5,585 bases of DNA, from contig DJUV01000018.1 of the NCBI GenBank assembly GCA_002440625.1, forward strand, positions 1-5,585. The letters run 5' to 3'. The notes beneath the pieces were generated by a model. That model searched no databases, had not been told where the DNA came from, and saw only the letters and a list, made by a program, of their open reading frames with translations. This DNA comes from Rhodobacteraceae bacterium UBA6273 (lineage in GTDB: Bacteria > Pseudomonadota > Alphaproteobacteria > Rhodobacterales > Rhodobacteraceae). The number at the start of each line of letters is the position of its first letter. The stretch's first letter is position 1. Below are positions 1 through 5,585 of the stretch, in pieces. The position numbers and the translations under genes were made by a program.

Positions 1-214
1 CCCGCTTTTGCGTCAGGTTGACGCGCGCCGAACGCACGCCCGGCACCGCGTTCAGCGCCCGTTCGACATCAGAGATGCAGGCGGCGCAATGGGCCGTCGG
101 CAGCGAGAGCACGATCCCCGCCTCACGCTCCGCCCGCTTCGCCGCGATGGTTTCGGCTGCGGGTGCCGCGACGCAGGCCGGACAGGCCGAGATATTGGTC
201 ACGGCGGTGGACAT
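1..214 (-). CDS. ccoI: Copper-translocating P1B-type ATPase CcoI/FixI, N-terminal 71 codons only
   Basis: This is the N-terminus of the copper P-type ATPase needed to put CuB into the cbb3 oxidase; the gene runs off the left edge. ATG is at 214-212 and its first base is the last base of the ccoH stop (TGATG), so translation is probably coupled. The visible part has a CPAC motif at residues 11-14, then the start of a heavy-metal-associated domain whose metal site reads AHCAAC (Cys43 and Cys46), followed by [20 protein letters not shown], a typical HMA helix and strand. Histidine at the place where Atx1-like domains often have Met-Thr is, from memory, common in FixI proteins. The membrane helices, CPC motif and phosphorylation site lie outside the window. 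The identity rests on the HMA domain plus position after ccoG and ccoH. A different Cu-ATPase such as CopA is much less likely in this context. Confidence 0.93.
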   Translation of the reverse strand, partial: MSTAVTNISACPACVAAPAAETIAAKRAEREAGIVLSLPTAHCAACISDVERALNAVPGVRSARVNLTQKR

Positions 215-669
215 CAGCCCGCCACAAATAGATCAAGCCGCTGGTGGAAGCGGGTGCCATCCTTCGCGAAGGCCTCGAGAAGGATCATCCACTTGCCGGG
301 GCGAAGCGGCACCTGGGCAACATAGTCGCCGTTCCGGTACACGAAATCGGGCTGGGTATCCTCGGCCGCCTCGGTCGTGCGCCCGACGACCGCCGAAAGC
401 CGGTCAACTTCGACCGGCAGCCCGTCACGGTCGCGGAACGCAAGCCGCAACTCCCCGTTCTCGTGGCTTTCGGTCAGCGTCCAGCCGAGCGCCTTCTGCG
501 CCTTCCGTTCGGCGTCGAAGACCTGAGAGGCGACGTAGGAATTCTTCACCTCCAGCCCCGGAAAGGTGCTGACGGCCTTCACCGCCAGAACCAGATTGAC
601 GCCGATGATGACCGCGAAGGCGGAGACGGTGATCGCGAGGACCTTGCGGCCCGTCAGTTCCCTTGCCAT
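214..669 (-). CDS. ccoH: cbb3 oxidase assembly protein CcoH/FixH
   Basis: This is a single-span membrane protein of 151 residues in the FixH family (known role: assembly and stability of the cbb3 complex, working with CcoI). A short basic N-terminus precedes one hydrophobic helix at about residues 9-32. It is followed by the family signature [18 protein letters not shown] (about 35-52) and a soluble, presumably periplasmic domain that ends in a beta-rich segment ([16 protein letters not shown]). I chose ATG 669-667 because it lies one base after the ccoG stop (TGA-G-ATG) and has a strong AAGGAGGG five bases upstream. A longer reading from 711 would add 14 unlikely residues overlapping ccoG. 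The stop TGA at 216-214 shares a base with the ccoI start. Length and composition look intact. The overlaps indicate one ccoGHI transcript. Confidence 0.95.
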   Translation of the reverse strand: MARELTGRKVLAITVSAFAVIIGVNLVLAVKAVSTFPGLEVKNSYVASQVFDAERKAQKALGWTLTESHENGELRLAFRDRDGLPVEVDRLSAVVGRTTEAAEDTQPDFVYRNGDYVAQVPLRPGKWMILLEAFAKDGTRFHQRLDLFVAG

Positions 670-670
670 C

Positions 671-2131
671 TCAGCCCTCCTTCCCGGTGAACACGGTGCC
701 CTTGCTGGCACGGTCGGCCCCGTTCACATCCTGCAGCCAGATCGTGATGTCGGTCAGCCGACCCTCGGCCAGAGCATCGCCCTTTGGCGCGGTGACGTAG
801 ACGCGCTGGGTCAGCGTTGCATCGGCCGCGACTTGCACCACGTTGCCCTCAACATTTTCCAGCGTCAACGGCAGCGCAACGGGCTCTCCATCGGGGCCGG
901 GCACCGTCGCCGTCACGGCAAAGTCACGCAAACCGGCCTGCTTGTTGCGGATACGGATTTCGAAGGTGTTGCGGATCGACCCGTCGGCGAGAAGCACGTA
1001 GACCGGGTTCCTCATCGGCGTCACGTTCAGATCCACCGGCGAGCGCAGGAAAAGCGCCACGATCAACCCGATGCCAAATGCCGACCAGAGCCCGAAATAG
1101 AGCAAGGTGCGCGGGCGCAGGACATGCTTCATGAGCGGCTTTGGCTTGGTGCCTGCGCGCTCAGCCGTTTCGTCCTTCAGCGCCATGTAGTCGATCAGGC
1201 CGCGCGGTTTGCCGATCCTGTCCATCACGTCGTCACAGGCGTCGATGCAGAGTGCGCAGGTGATGCATTCCATCTGCTGACCGTTGCGGATGTCGATCCC
1301 CATCGGGCAGACGTTGACGCAGGCCATGCAGTCGATGCAGTCGCCCTTGGCGCCGCCATCGGATTTCGTCGGCTCGTCCTTCGCCAGCTTGCCGCGCGGT
1401 TCGCCCCGCCATTCGCGGTAGGCGACGGTCAGCGTGTCTTCGTCCATCATCGCGGCCTGGATACGCGGCCAAGGGCAGGCGTAGATGCAGATCTGCTCGC
1501 GCGCGAAGCCGCCGAAGAAGAACGTGGTCAGCGTCAGGAATGCCATGGTGATATAGGCGACCGGATGCGCCGTGCCGCGCAGAAGGTCGGACAGAAGCGT
1601 CGGCGCATCGGTGAAATAGAAGATCCAGGCACCGCCGGTGGCGAGTCCGATCAAGAGCCAGACTGTCCATTTGACCAGACGCAGCCGCGCCTTGCGGAGC
1701 GACCAGCCTTCGTTCCAGAGACGGACGCGGGCGTTGCGGTCGCCCTCGATCCAGCGCTCGACAAGGATGTAGAGGTCGGTCCAGACGGTCTGCGGGCAGG
1801 CGTAGCCGCACCAGACCCGGCCGAGCGCCGAGGTGAAGAGGAAAAGCCCGAGCCCCGCCATGATGAGAAGGCCGGCGACGAAATAGAACTCGTGCGGCCA
1901 TATCTCGATCATGAAGAAGAAGAAGCGCCGATTGCCAAGGTCTACCAGCACCGCCTGATCGGGCATCCCCGGTCCGCGATCCCAGCGGATCCAGGGCGTG
2001 ATGTAATAGATGCCAAGGGTGATCGCCATGATCACCCATTTCAGGTTGCGGAACGTTCCTTTGACCCGACGCGGAAAAATAGGCTCATGTGCAGCATAGA
2101 GCTGTGGCTCGGGGGGGCCTGAGGCATCCAC
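671..2131 (-). CDS. ccoG: Cytochrome c oxidase accessory protein CcoG (FixG/RdxB), polyferredoxin-like cupric reductase
   Basis: This is a membrane Fe-S protein of 486 residues. In this family CcoG has been shown to reduce Cu(II) to Cu(I) for cbb3 oxidase biogenesis. The N-terminus carries the hallmark LYAAHEPIFPRRVKG (about 11-25). Membrane segments are near 33-48, 83-100, 154-173, 189-206 and 343-362. Two CxxxCP motifs flank the membrane core (Cys108/Cys112 and Cys215/Cys219). Two cytoplasmic [4Fe-4S] sites follow: Cys265, 268, 271 and 275 (CIDCMACVNVCP), and Cys289, 292, 295 and 299 (CITCALCIDACD, without the usual Pro after the last Cys). A periplasmic Ig-like FixG_C domain fills about 366-486. 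I chose the GTG at 2131-2129 because GGAG lies eight bases upstream. The open frame continues up to a TTG at 2224, but that stretch contains the FNR site and is not protein-like. The first gene of ccoGHI, it is divergent from the DUF2270 gene. Confidence 0.95.
   Translation of the reverse strand: MDASGPPEPQLYAAHEPIFPRRVKGTFRNLKWVIMAITLGIYYITPWIRWDRGPGMPDQAVLVDLGNRRFFFFMIEIWPHEFYFVAGLLIMAGLGLFLFTSALGRVWCGYACPQTVWTDLYILVERWIEGDRNARVRLWNEGWSLRKARLRLVKWTVWLLIGLATGGAWIFYFTDAPTLLSDLLRGTAHPVAYITMAFLTLTTFFFGGFAREQICIYACPWPRIQAAMMDEDTLTVAYREWRGEPRGKLAKDEPTKSDGGAKGDCIDCMACVNVCPMGIDIRNGQQMECITCALCIDACDDVMDRIGKPRGLIDYMALKDETAERAGTKPKPLMKHVLRPRTLLYFGLWSAFGIGLIVALFLRSPVDLNVTPMRNPVYVLLADGSIRNTFEIRIRNKQAGLRDFAVTATVPGPDGEPVALPLTLENVEGNVVQVAADATLTQRVYVTAPKGDALAEGRLTDITIWLQDVNGADRASKGTVFTGKEG
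675..682 (-). promoter_or_regulatory. Ribosome binding site deciding the ccoH start
   Basis: The minus strand reads AAGGAGGG within the last codons of ccoG, five bases before ATG 669. This supports the short start over the reading from 711. Confidence 0.8.
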
Positions 2132-2138
2132 GGGGCAG

Positions 2139-2145
2139 TCTCCAA
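2139..2145 (-). promoter_or_regulatory. Ribosome binding site deciding the ccoG GTG start
   Basis: On the minus strand this reads TTGGAGA, with the GGAG core (2143-2140) eight bases before GTG 2131-2129. It favours the GTG over the upstream in-frame TTG codons, which overlap the FNR site. No ATG lies in frame between the GTG and the conserved LYAAHEP segment. Confidence 0.7.
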
Positions 2146-2164
2146 TCGTCCTGTTCGCCCTGTC

Positions 2165-2170
2165 GTTATG
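2165..2170 (-). promoter_or_regulatory. Candidate -10 element of the ccoG promoter
   Basis: The minus strand reads CATAAC, four of six matches to TATAAT. If the FNR dyad centred at 2199.5 sits at -41.5, the transcription start falls at 2158, and this hexamer then occupies exactly -12 to -7. No good -35 hexamer is needed at a class II FNR promoter. The leader would be about 27 bases. The match is inferred from spacing and moderate similarity only. Confidence 0.5.
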
Positions 2171-2192
2171 ACCCTCTGGCGGCAATGGGACA

Positions 2193-2206
2193 TTGACGCA
2201 GATCAA
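2193..2206. promoter_or_regulatory. FNR/FnrL-type binding site
   Basis: The plus strand reads TTGAC-GCAG-ATCAA, one base away from the FNR consensus TTGAT-N4-ATCAA. On the minus strand it is TTGAT-CTGC-GTCAA. It lies 62 bases upstream of the ccoG GTG and 184 bases upstream of the DUF2270 ATG, between divergent genes. FnrL control of cco and rdx genes under low oxygen is established in Rhodobacter, so activation of ccoGHI is the natural reading. A role for the DUF2270 gene is possible but the spacing gives no direct support. Confidence 0.88.
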
Positions 2207-2377
2207 ATCAGGGGCGGCGGCCAAGTGCCGGAAGGGTGGTTTTCAAGGGCCATGCTGCCCGGAAGCGGGGCATAATTCATCGAGGTAGCCGACGTGGTTG
2301 GCGCAGAATTTCCTTGCCCGCCGCACTGGCCCGGCAGCAGATGAGGGTGGGGGCGGCTGCGGCGGTCGTGGTCCGCC

Positions 2378-2385
2378 GGGAGGAG
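2378..2385 (+). promoter_or_regulatory. Ribosome binding site deciding the DUF2270 start
   Basis: GGGAGGAG contains a full GGAGG core (2379-2383) seven bases before ATG 2391. The open frame extends upstream to a TTG at 2298, but that extension is Gly/Ala/Arg-rich and looks like translated non-coding DNA, so the ATG is the better start. Confidence 0.85.
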
Positions 2386-2390
2386 CGGGC

Positions 2391-3074
2391 ATGTCGGAAA
2401 AGCGCAAGCCGGGCGAAGCGAACGAATTCTCAGCGGCGGAGATCGGCGCCCTCGCGCATCTCTACCGGGGCGAGGTCTACCGCTCCACCATCTGGCGAAC
2501 CCGGCTCGACACGACGACGAATTGGTCGGTGGTGACGCTGGGTGTCGCCCTGTCGATCACCTATTCCTCGCCCGATGCCTCACCGCTGCCGTTGCTGCTG
2601 GTCGGCATCCTGATCCTTCTTTTCCTCGCGCTCGAGGCCCGGCGCTACCGCTATTTCAGCGTTTGGCGCGCGCGGTCGCGCTGGCTGGAGAAACACTTCT
2701 TCGTGCCGATGCTGAGGGATGGCGATCTGCATACCGAGGAGAACTGGGCGACGATCCTCGCGGCGGACTACGATCATCCGACCTATCACGTGACCTACCT
2801 TGCCTCGGTCGCTCGGCGGGTACGGGGCAACTATCTCTGGATCCTGCTGATCCAGACGGCGGCCTATGTCGGCAAGCTTATCGTCCATCCGACCCCGGTG
2901 CCGGATCTTGAAACCTTCATCCGACGTGCGGATGTCGGCCCGCTCTTGCCCGGGGAACTGGTGCTGGGGATCGGCGCCATCTACATCCTGTCCTGGGTTG
3001 CGCTGGCGGTCTGGATCAACCGGGTCGATGACCGGCGTATCCTTGAACGCGGCGGCACCGCCACCATGGGGTGA
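2391..3074 (+). CDS. DUF2270-family integral membrane protein of unknown function
   Basis: This is a 227-residue membrane protein that I recognise as the uncharacterised DUF2270 type from its N-terminal block, where LAHLYRGEVYRSTIWRTRLD (21-40) leads into TTTNWSVVTLG. No function is known to me. Predicted helices are near 45-59, 65-81, 148-165 and 188-208. Arg-rich N-terminal, central (about 83-147) and C-terminal segments suggest N-in, C-in topology with four spans. The central loop begins LEARRYRYFSVWRARSRWLE and is rich in Arg, Tyr and Trp, then contains DYDHPTYHVTYL (126-137). There is no signal peptide, haem c motif or Cys pair, so it is not an obvious redox or metal carrier. It is the only plus-strand gene here. 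It lies divergent from ccoG and convergent with ccoP, with codon use like its neighbours. A link to cbb3 assembly is inference from position only. Confidence 0.88.
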   Translation: MSEKRKPGEANEFSAAEIGALAHLYRGEVYRSTIWRTRLDTTTNWSVVTLGVALSITYSSPDASPLPLLLVGILILLFLALEARRYRYFSVWRARSRWLEKHFFVPMLRDGDLHTEENWATILAADYDHPTYHVTYLASVARRVRGNYLWILLIQTAAYVGKLIVHPTPVPDLETFIRRADVGPLLPGELVLGIGAIYILSWVALAVWINRVDDRRILERGGTATMG

Positions 3075-3113
3075 ACGGCGCGCAGAACCGGTGTAGCCTC
3101 GGAGAAGTTAGAC

Positions 3114-3162
3114 GGCATCGGCACCCCCAGGAAACGCGCGAACAGGACGGGGTGCCGATGCC
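3114..3162. terminator. 14-bp perfect inverted repeat between convergent genes, probable bidirectional terminator
   Basis: GGCATCGGCACCCC (3114-3127) pairs perfectly with GGGGTGCCGATGCC (3149-3162) around a 21-base loop. It lies 39 bases after the DUF2270 stop. No T-run follows on either strand. On the minus strand the bases after the stem are only pyrimidine-leaning (GTCTAACTTCTCC), so intrinsic termination is plausible for ccoP transcripts but not certain. The long loop is unusual for a terminator. Confidence 0.5.
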
Positions 3163-3168
3163 TCTACC

Positions 3169-3192
3169 CGGAGGGGCGTAACTGCCCCTCCG
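3169..3192. terminator. 9-bp GC-rich hairpin, probable bidirectional terminator
   Basis: CGGAGGGGC (3169-3177) pairs with GCCCCTCCG (3184-3192) around a six-base loop, GTAACT. It lies 11 bases beyond the ccoP stop and about 95 bases beyond the DUF2270 stop. Plus-strand bases after the stem (AATTCCTTATCTC) are T-leaning but interrupted. It is a compact strong stem in the right place to end both convergent transcripts. Confidence 0.6.
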
Positions 3193-3203
3193 AATTCCTT
3201 ATC

Positions 3204-4073
3204 TCATTCGCCGCCTCCGCGGCTGTGGACCCAGGCGGCGACCGCGCGAATATCGGCCTCGCTGAGCCGTCCCTGCCACGAAGGCATCACGCCAAAGCGG
3301 GCATTGGTGACGGTTTCAGTCAACGTCGCCTGATTGCCGCCGTAGAGCCAGATCGCATCCGTCAGGTTCGGCGCGCCCTGCGCACGGTCGCCGGTACCGT
3401 CTTCGGCATGGCAGGCGGCGCAGTTGTCGGCGAAAACAGTAGCGCCGGCTTCGGCCAGTGCCGCATCATGATCCTGACCGGAGATCTGCAGGACATATTG
3501 CACGACCTCGTCGATCTGCGCCTTTTCCAGCAGTTCGTCGGCGCCGAATTTCGGCATCTCGGAATAGCGGGCGTCGGCGTCGGTGGTGTTGCGGATACCG
3601 TGAGTCACGGTGGTATGAATATCCTCGATCGTGCCACCCCAGAGCCAGTCATTGTCCAGAAGGTTCGGATAGCCCTTCGCGCCGGCCGCGCCCGACCCGT
3701 GGCACTGCGCGCACCAGGTACGGAACACCGCGCCGCCGGCATTGGTCGTATAGTTGGCAAGCTCCGGATCAGAGGCGATGGCAGTCAGGTCGGCCGCCGC
3801 AAGCTTGGCTTCGATCGGCGCATTGGCATCCTCGTAGCGCTGGATCTCGGCTGCGACATCGGCGCGCGTGCTTGAAGCCAGCACGCCCGGTGTCGCGCCG
3901 GAAATCAGCGGCCAGGCCGGATAGGCGATGGTATAGGCGAAGCCCCAGATGATCGTCGCGTAGAAGGTATAGAGCCACCAGCGCGGCAGGGGGTTGTTGA
4001 ATTCCTCGATGCCGTCCCATTTGTGGCCGGTGGTTTCGGGATCGGGCTTCTTGGTGACAGGTCGCCTGGTCAT
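3204..4073 (-). CDS. ccoP: cbb3 oxidase subunit III, membrane-bound dihaem cytochrome c CcoP
   Basis: CcoP passes electrons from soluble cytochromes or the bc1 complex toward CcoO and the CcoN active site. This 289-residue copy starts with a cytoplasmic tail ([17 protein letters not shown], about 17-33, diagnostic of CcoP), then one membrane helix near 33-57. Two periplasmic cytochrome c domains follow. The first has CAQCH at 121-125, with Met173 in the SEMPKFG segment as likely sixth ligand. The second has CAACH at 218-222, with Met263 in GVMPSW. The start ATG 4073-4071 overlaps the ccoQ stop by four bases (ATGA) and has AGGAG eight bases upstream. It ends with TGA at 3206-3204, just before the hairpin block. 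Length and motifs are complete. This is the last gene of the structural operon. Confidence 0.97.
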   Translation of the reverse strand: MTRRPVTKKPDPETTGHKWDGIEEFNNPLPRWWLYTFYATIIWGFAYTIAYPAWPLISGATPGVLASSTRADVAAEIQRYEDANAPIEAKLAAADLTAIASDPELANYTTNAGGAVFRTWCAQCHGSGAAGAKGYPNLLDNDWLWGGTIEDIHTTVTHGIRNTTDADARYSEMPKFGADELLEKAQIDEVVQYVLQISGQDHDAALAEAGATVFADNCAACHAEDGTGDRAQGAPNLTDAIWLYGGNQATLTETVTNARFGVMPSWQGRLSEADIRAVAAWVHSRGGGE

Positions 4074-4276
4074 TTCAACGTCTCCTGCGCCCGTTCAGCC
4101 CTGGGGCCGTCGCCGGCGGGTCTTTTCTCGTTCCGGAAGGGGACGCTGGCCGCCTCGTCATGCAACTGCCGCGAACCGGGCCGGAAGGCCCAGACGACGA
4201 CACCCAGAAAGACGAGAAGTAGCGCCAGAAGCGCCCAGCTGTCTGCGAATTCTCTCATGAGGCTGTAAAGATCCAC
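4070..4276 (-). CDS. ccoQ: cbb3 oxidase small subunit CcoQ/FixQ
   Basis: CcoQ is a 68-residue single-span subunit, known in Rhodobacter and relatives to stabilise the cbb3 complex rather than take part in catalysis. The sequence opens [14 protein letters not shown], has a hydrophobic helix at about 14-31, and continues with [18 protein letters not shown], which is typical of the family. The start is GTG at 4276-4274, preceded by AGGAGG five bases upstream. That ribosome site overlaps the ccoO stop (TAGGAGG), so the genes are tightly coupled. An out-of-frame ATG begins two bases earlier and encodes only seven residues. An in-frame ATG at codon 7 (4258) is a second possible start, but it would drop the conserved N-terminus and has no clear ribosome site. 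The stop overlaps ccoP by four bases. Confidence 0.93.
   Translation of the reverse strand: MDLYSLMREFADSWALLALLLVFLGVVVWAFRPGSRQLHDEAASVPFRNEKRPAGDGPRAERAQETLK
4082..4086 (-). promoter_or_regulatory. Ribosome binding site of ccoP inside ccoQ
   Basis: The minus strand reads AGGAG in the last codons of ccoQ, eight bases before the ccoP ATG at 4073. Together with the ATGA overlap it indicates independent plus coupled initiation of ccoP. Confidence 0.7.
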
Positions 4277-4281
4277 ATCAG

Positions 4282-4287
4282 CCTCCT
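4282..4287 (-). promoter_or_regulatory. Ribosome binding site deciding the ccoQ GTG start
   Basis: The minus strand reads AGGAGG, a full Shine-Dalgarno match, overlapping the TAG stop of ccoO. Five bases separate it from GTG 4276. The overlapping ATG at 4278 would have only three bases of spacing, which is less favourable. Confidence 0.8.
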
Positions 4288-5011
4288 ATCGGCTCGCGTC
4301 CGGCTGGAAGGTCGAGAAATCGACCATCGTGCCGAGGACTTGCAGGTAGGCGACAAGCGCATCCATCTCGGAAATCCCGGCCTGCCCGTCAAAATTGCCG
4401 ACATTCGCGCGCGGATAGCGTTCCAGAAGCCCGTCTGTATCGGCATTCGGATCGGCCTGCGCCGCGAAATCGGCCTTGGCCTGCTCGATCATCTCCGACG
4501 TATACGGGACCCCCACCATCGCATCAGTCTTCACCCGGTCATCGATCCAGGTCGGCGCGATCAGCCGGTTCTTGAGGAAGCCGTATTTCGGCATGATCGA
4601 TTCCGGCACCACCGACTGCGGGTCGGTCAGGTGATCGACATGCCATTCGTTCGAATAGCGCCCACCGACGCGGGCGAGGTCGGGCCCCGTCCGCTTGGAG
4701 CCCCATTGGAAAGGATGGTCATACATCGATTCCGCCGCCAGCGAGTAATGGCCGTAACGCTCCACCTCGTCGCGCATCGGGCGGATCATCTGGCTGTGGC
4801 AGGTATAGCAACCCTCGCGCACGTAGATATCGCGGCCGGTCAGTTCGAGCGGCGTATAGGGTCGCACCCCTTCGACCTTCTCGATGGTGTTCTCGAGGTA
4901 GAAGAGCGGTGCGATTTCCACGATGCCGCCGATCGTCACGATTAGGAACGATCCGACCAGAAGCGCCGTCGCGTTGGTCTCGATGAACTTGTGCTTGTCA
5001 AGAATGCCCAT
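4286..5011 (-). CDS. ccoO: cbb3 oxidase subunit II, membrane-bound monohaem cytochrome c CcoO
   Basis: CcoO is the monohaem cytochrome c that hands electrons from CcoP to the catalytic subunit. The protein is 241 residues. It begins [20 protein letters not shown], with one membrane helix near 14-36 that anchors a periplasmic cytochrome domain. The haem-binding motif is CYTCH at 68-72, within [15 protein letters not shown]. Met140 in [10 protein letters not shown] is the likely sixth ligand. The family blocks [20 protein letters not shown] and [16 protein letters not shown] are intact. I chose ATG 5011-5009, which has AGGAG seven bases upstream. An in-frame TTG at 5017 would add two residues and sit too close to that site. 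The gene lies 11 bases after ccoN, and its stop TAG overlaps the ccoQ ribosome site. Confidence 0.97.
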   Translation of the reverse strand: MGILDKHKFIETNATALLVGSFLIVTIGGIVEIAPLFYLENTIEKVEGVRPYTPLELTGRDIYVREGCYTCHSQMIRPMRDEVERYGHYSLAAESMYDHPFQWGSKRTGPDLARVGGRYSNEWHVDHLTDPQSVVPESIMPKYGFLKNRLIAPTWIDDRVKTDAMVGVPYTSEMIEQAKADFAAQADPNADTDGLLERYPRANVGNFDGQAGISEMDALVAYLQVLGTMVDFSTFQPDASR

Positions 5012-5018
5012 GCCCAAG

Positions 5019-5023
5019 CTCCT
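5019..5023 (-). promoter_or_regulatory. Ribosome binding site deciding the ccoO ATG start
   Basis: The minus strand reads AGGAG, overlapping the final A of the ccoN stop (TAAGGAG). Spacing to ATG 5011 is seven bases, whereas the TTG at 5017 would have only one, so ATG is the start. Confidence 0.8.
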
Positions 5024-5585
5024 TATTCTGCAGGGACAGCGTCGGAAGCGGCGGCATTGGCCGGCTGCTTCGCGACGGTGGCCCAGAGGTTGTAAGCCAT
5101 GATGAGAGCCCCGGAGAGGTAAAGAACCCCGCCAGAGGCGCGCACCACGTTCATCGGGAACTTCGCGGCAACGCTGTCGGCAAAGGCGTTCACGAGGAAG
5201 CCCTGCGCATCAACCTCGCGCCACATCAGGCCTTCCATGATCCCGGTCACCCACATCGAGGCGGCGTAGAGAACGATGCCGATGGTGGCGAGCCAGAAGT
5301 GCCACGACACCAGCGTCAGCGAATAGAGCCGTTCGCGGTTCCAGAGCCTCGGCACAAGGAAGTAGAGGACGCCGAAGGTGATCATGCCGTTCCAGCCGAG
5401 GGCGCCGGAATGGACGTGGCCGATGGTCCAGTCGGTGTAGTGCGAAAGCGAGTTCACCGCCTTGATCGACATCATCGGGCCTTCGAAGGTCGCCATGCCG
5501 TAAAAGCCGATGGAGACCACCATCATGCGGATCACCGGGTCGGTGCGGAGCTTGTCCCAGGCACCCGACAGCGTCATCAGGCCGT
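5023..5585 (-). CDS. ccoN: cbb3 oxidase catalytic subunit I CcoN, C-terminal part only
   Basis: This is the 3' end of the haem-copper oxidase catalytic subunit, which reduces O2 to water and pumps protons in the inner membrane. The gene enters from the right edge; 186 complete codons are visible before TAA at 5025-5023. The decisive motif is the HVH pair in [17 protein letters not shown] (codons at 5418-5416 and 5412-5410). By family knowledge the first His is the haem b3 ligand and the second a low-spin haem b ligand. Upstream, ATFEGPMMS contains the conserved membrane Glu of C-type oxidases. About five hydrophobic helices follow, ending in a short Ala-rich tail. The CuB histidines and cross-linked Tyr lie outside the window. 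It is the first structural gene of the ccoNOQP operon; its promoter is not visible. Confidence 0.97.
   Translation of the reverse strand, partial: GLMTLSGAWDKLRTDPVIRMMVVSIGFYGMATFEGPMMSIKAVNSLSHYTDWTIGHVHSGALGWNGMITFGVLYFLVPRLWNRERLYSLTLVSWHFWLATIGIVLYAASMWVTGIMEGLMWREVDAQGFLVNAFADSVAAKFPMNVVRASGGVLYLSGALIMAYNLWATVAKQPANAAASDAVPAE

Noticed and set aside
229..243. TTGATCTATTTGTGG on the minus strand within ccoH as a second FNR site
   Set aside because: Only one half-site (TTGAT) matches, the other does not resemble ATCAA, and it lies inside coding sequence.
566..2122. A 518-codon plus-strand open frame opposite ccoG
   Set aside because: It is the antisense of a clear CcoG with both Fe-S motifs. 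Its translation is Arg/Asp/His/Pro-rich with no recognisable domain or membrane segment, as is common for high-GC antisense frames.
2193..2221. TTGACG at 2193-2198 as a plus-strand sigma70 -35 box for the DUF2270 gene
   Set aside because: The position 17 bases downstream reads GC-rich sequence with no -10 resemblance. The bases are better explained as half of the FNR dyad.
2247..2260. Small inverted repeat GGGC-CATGCT-GCCC in the divergent region
   Set aside because: Four pairs are within chance for this base composition and no further structure supports it.
2298..2390. An extended N-terminus of the DUF2270 protein from TTG 2298
   Set aside because: The added residues form a Gly/Arg/Ala-rich non-protein-like stretch with no ribosome site, while ATG 2391 has GGAGG at seven bases.
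3225..3952. Overlapping plus-strand open frames opposite ccoP
   Set aside because: They are antisense to a complete dihaem CcoP, and low-complexity Arg-rich or compositionally odd translations with no ribosome site argue against coding.
4340..4945. A 201-codon plus-strand open frame opposite ccoO
   Set aside because: It lies wholly antisense to CcoO, and its translation is a mirror of high-GC codon use without family motifs.

Overview
The window is most of a cbb3-type cytochrome c oxidase locus from a high-GC alphaproteobacterium, most likely a Rhodobacteraceae/Paracoccaceae member. The reasons are the gene order ccoN-O-Q-P followed by ccoG-H-I, the very Rhodobacter-like protein sequences, and an FNR/FnrL-type site ahead of ccoG. 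The genus cannot be fixed from this sequence.

Layout on the minus strand, in transcription order (right to left): the 3' part of ccoN (5585-5023, running off the right edge), ccoO (5011-4286), ccoQ (4276-4070, GTG start) and ccoP (4073-3204). These are packed with overlapping stops and ribosome sites, as expected of one transcript. A 129-bp gap with two hairpins follows (3114-3162 and 3169-3192). On the plus strand lies one unrelated gene, 2391-3074, a four-helix membrane protein that I assign to the uncharacterised DUF2270 family. Beyond a 259-bp divergent intergenic region the minus strand resumes with ccoG (2131-671, GTG start), ccoH (669-214) and the first 71 codons of ccoI (214-1, running off the left edge). 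ccoS would be expected next, outside the window.

How the genes fit together: CcoN is the haem-copper catalytic subunit. CcoO (one haem c) and CcoP (two haems c) feed it electrons, and CcoQ is a small stabilising membrane subunit. CcoG (Fe-S membrane protein, cupric reductase), CcoH (assembly factor) and CcoI (Cu P-type ATPase) deliver copper and assemble the enzyme. A near-perfect FNR dyad at 2193-2206 sits at exactly class II spacing from a plausible -10, suggesting that ccoGHI has its own oxygen-responsive promoter.

Most of the window is canonical. The part not explained by known biology is the inverted DUF2270 gene that splits structural from assembly genes, with its convergent hairpin block on one side and shared divergent control region on the other. 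I found no tRNA, rRNA, CRISPR array, insertion sequence or broken gene.
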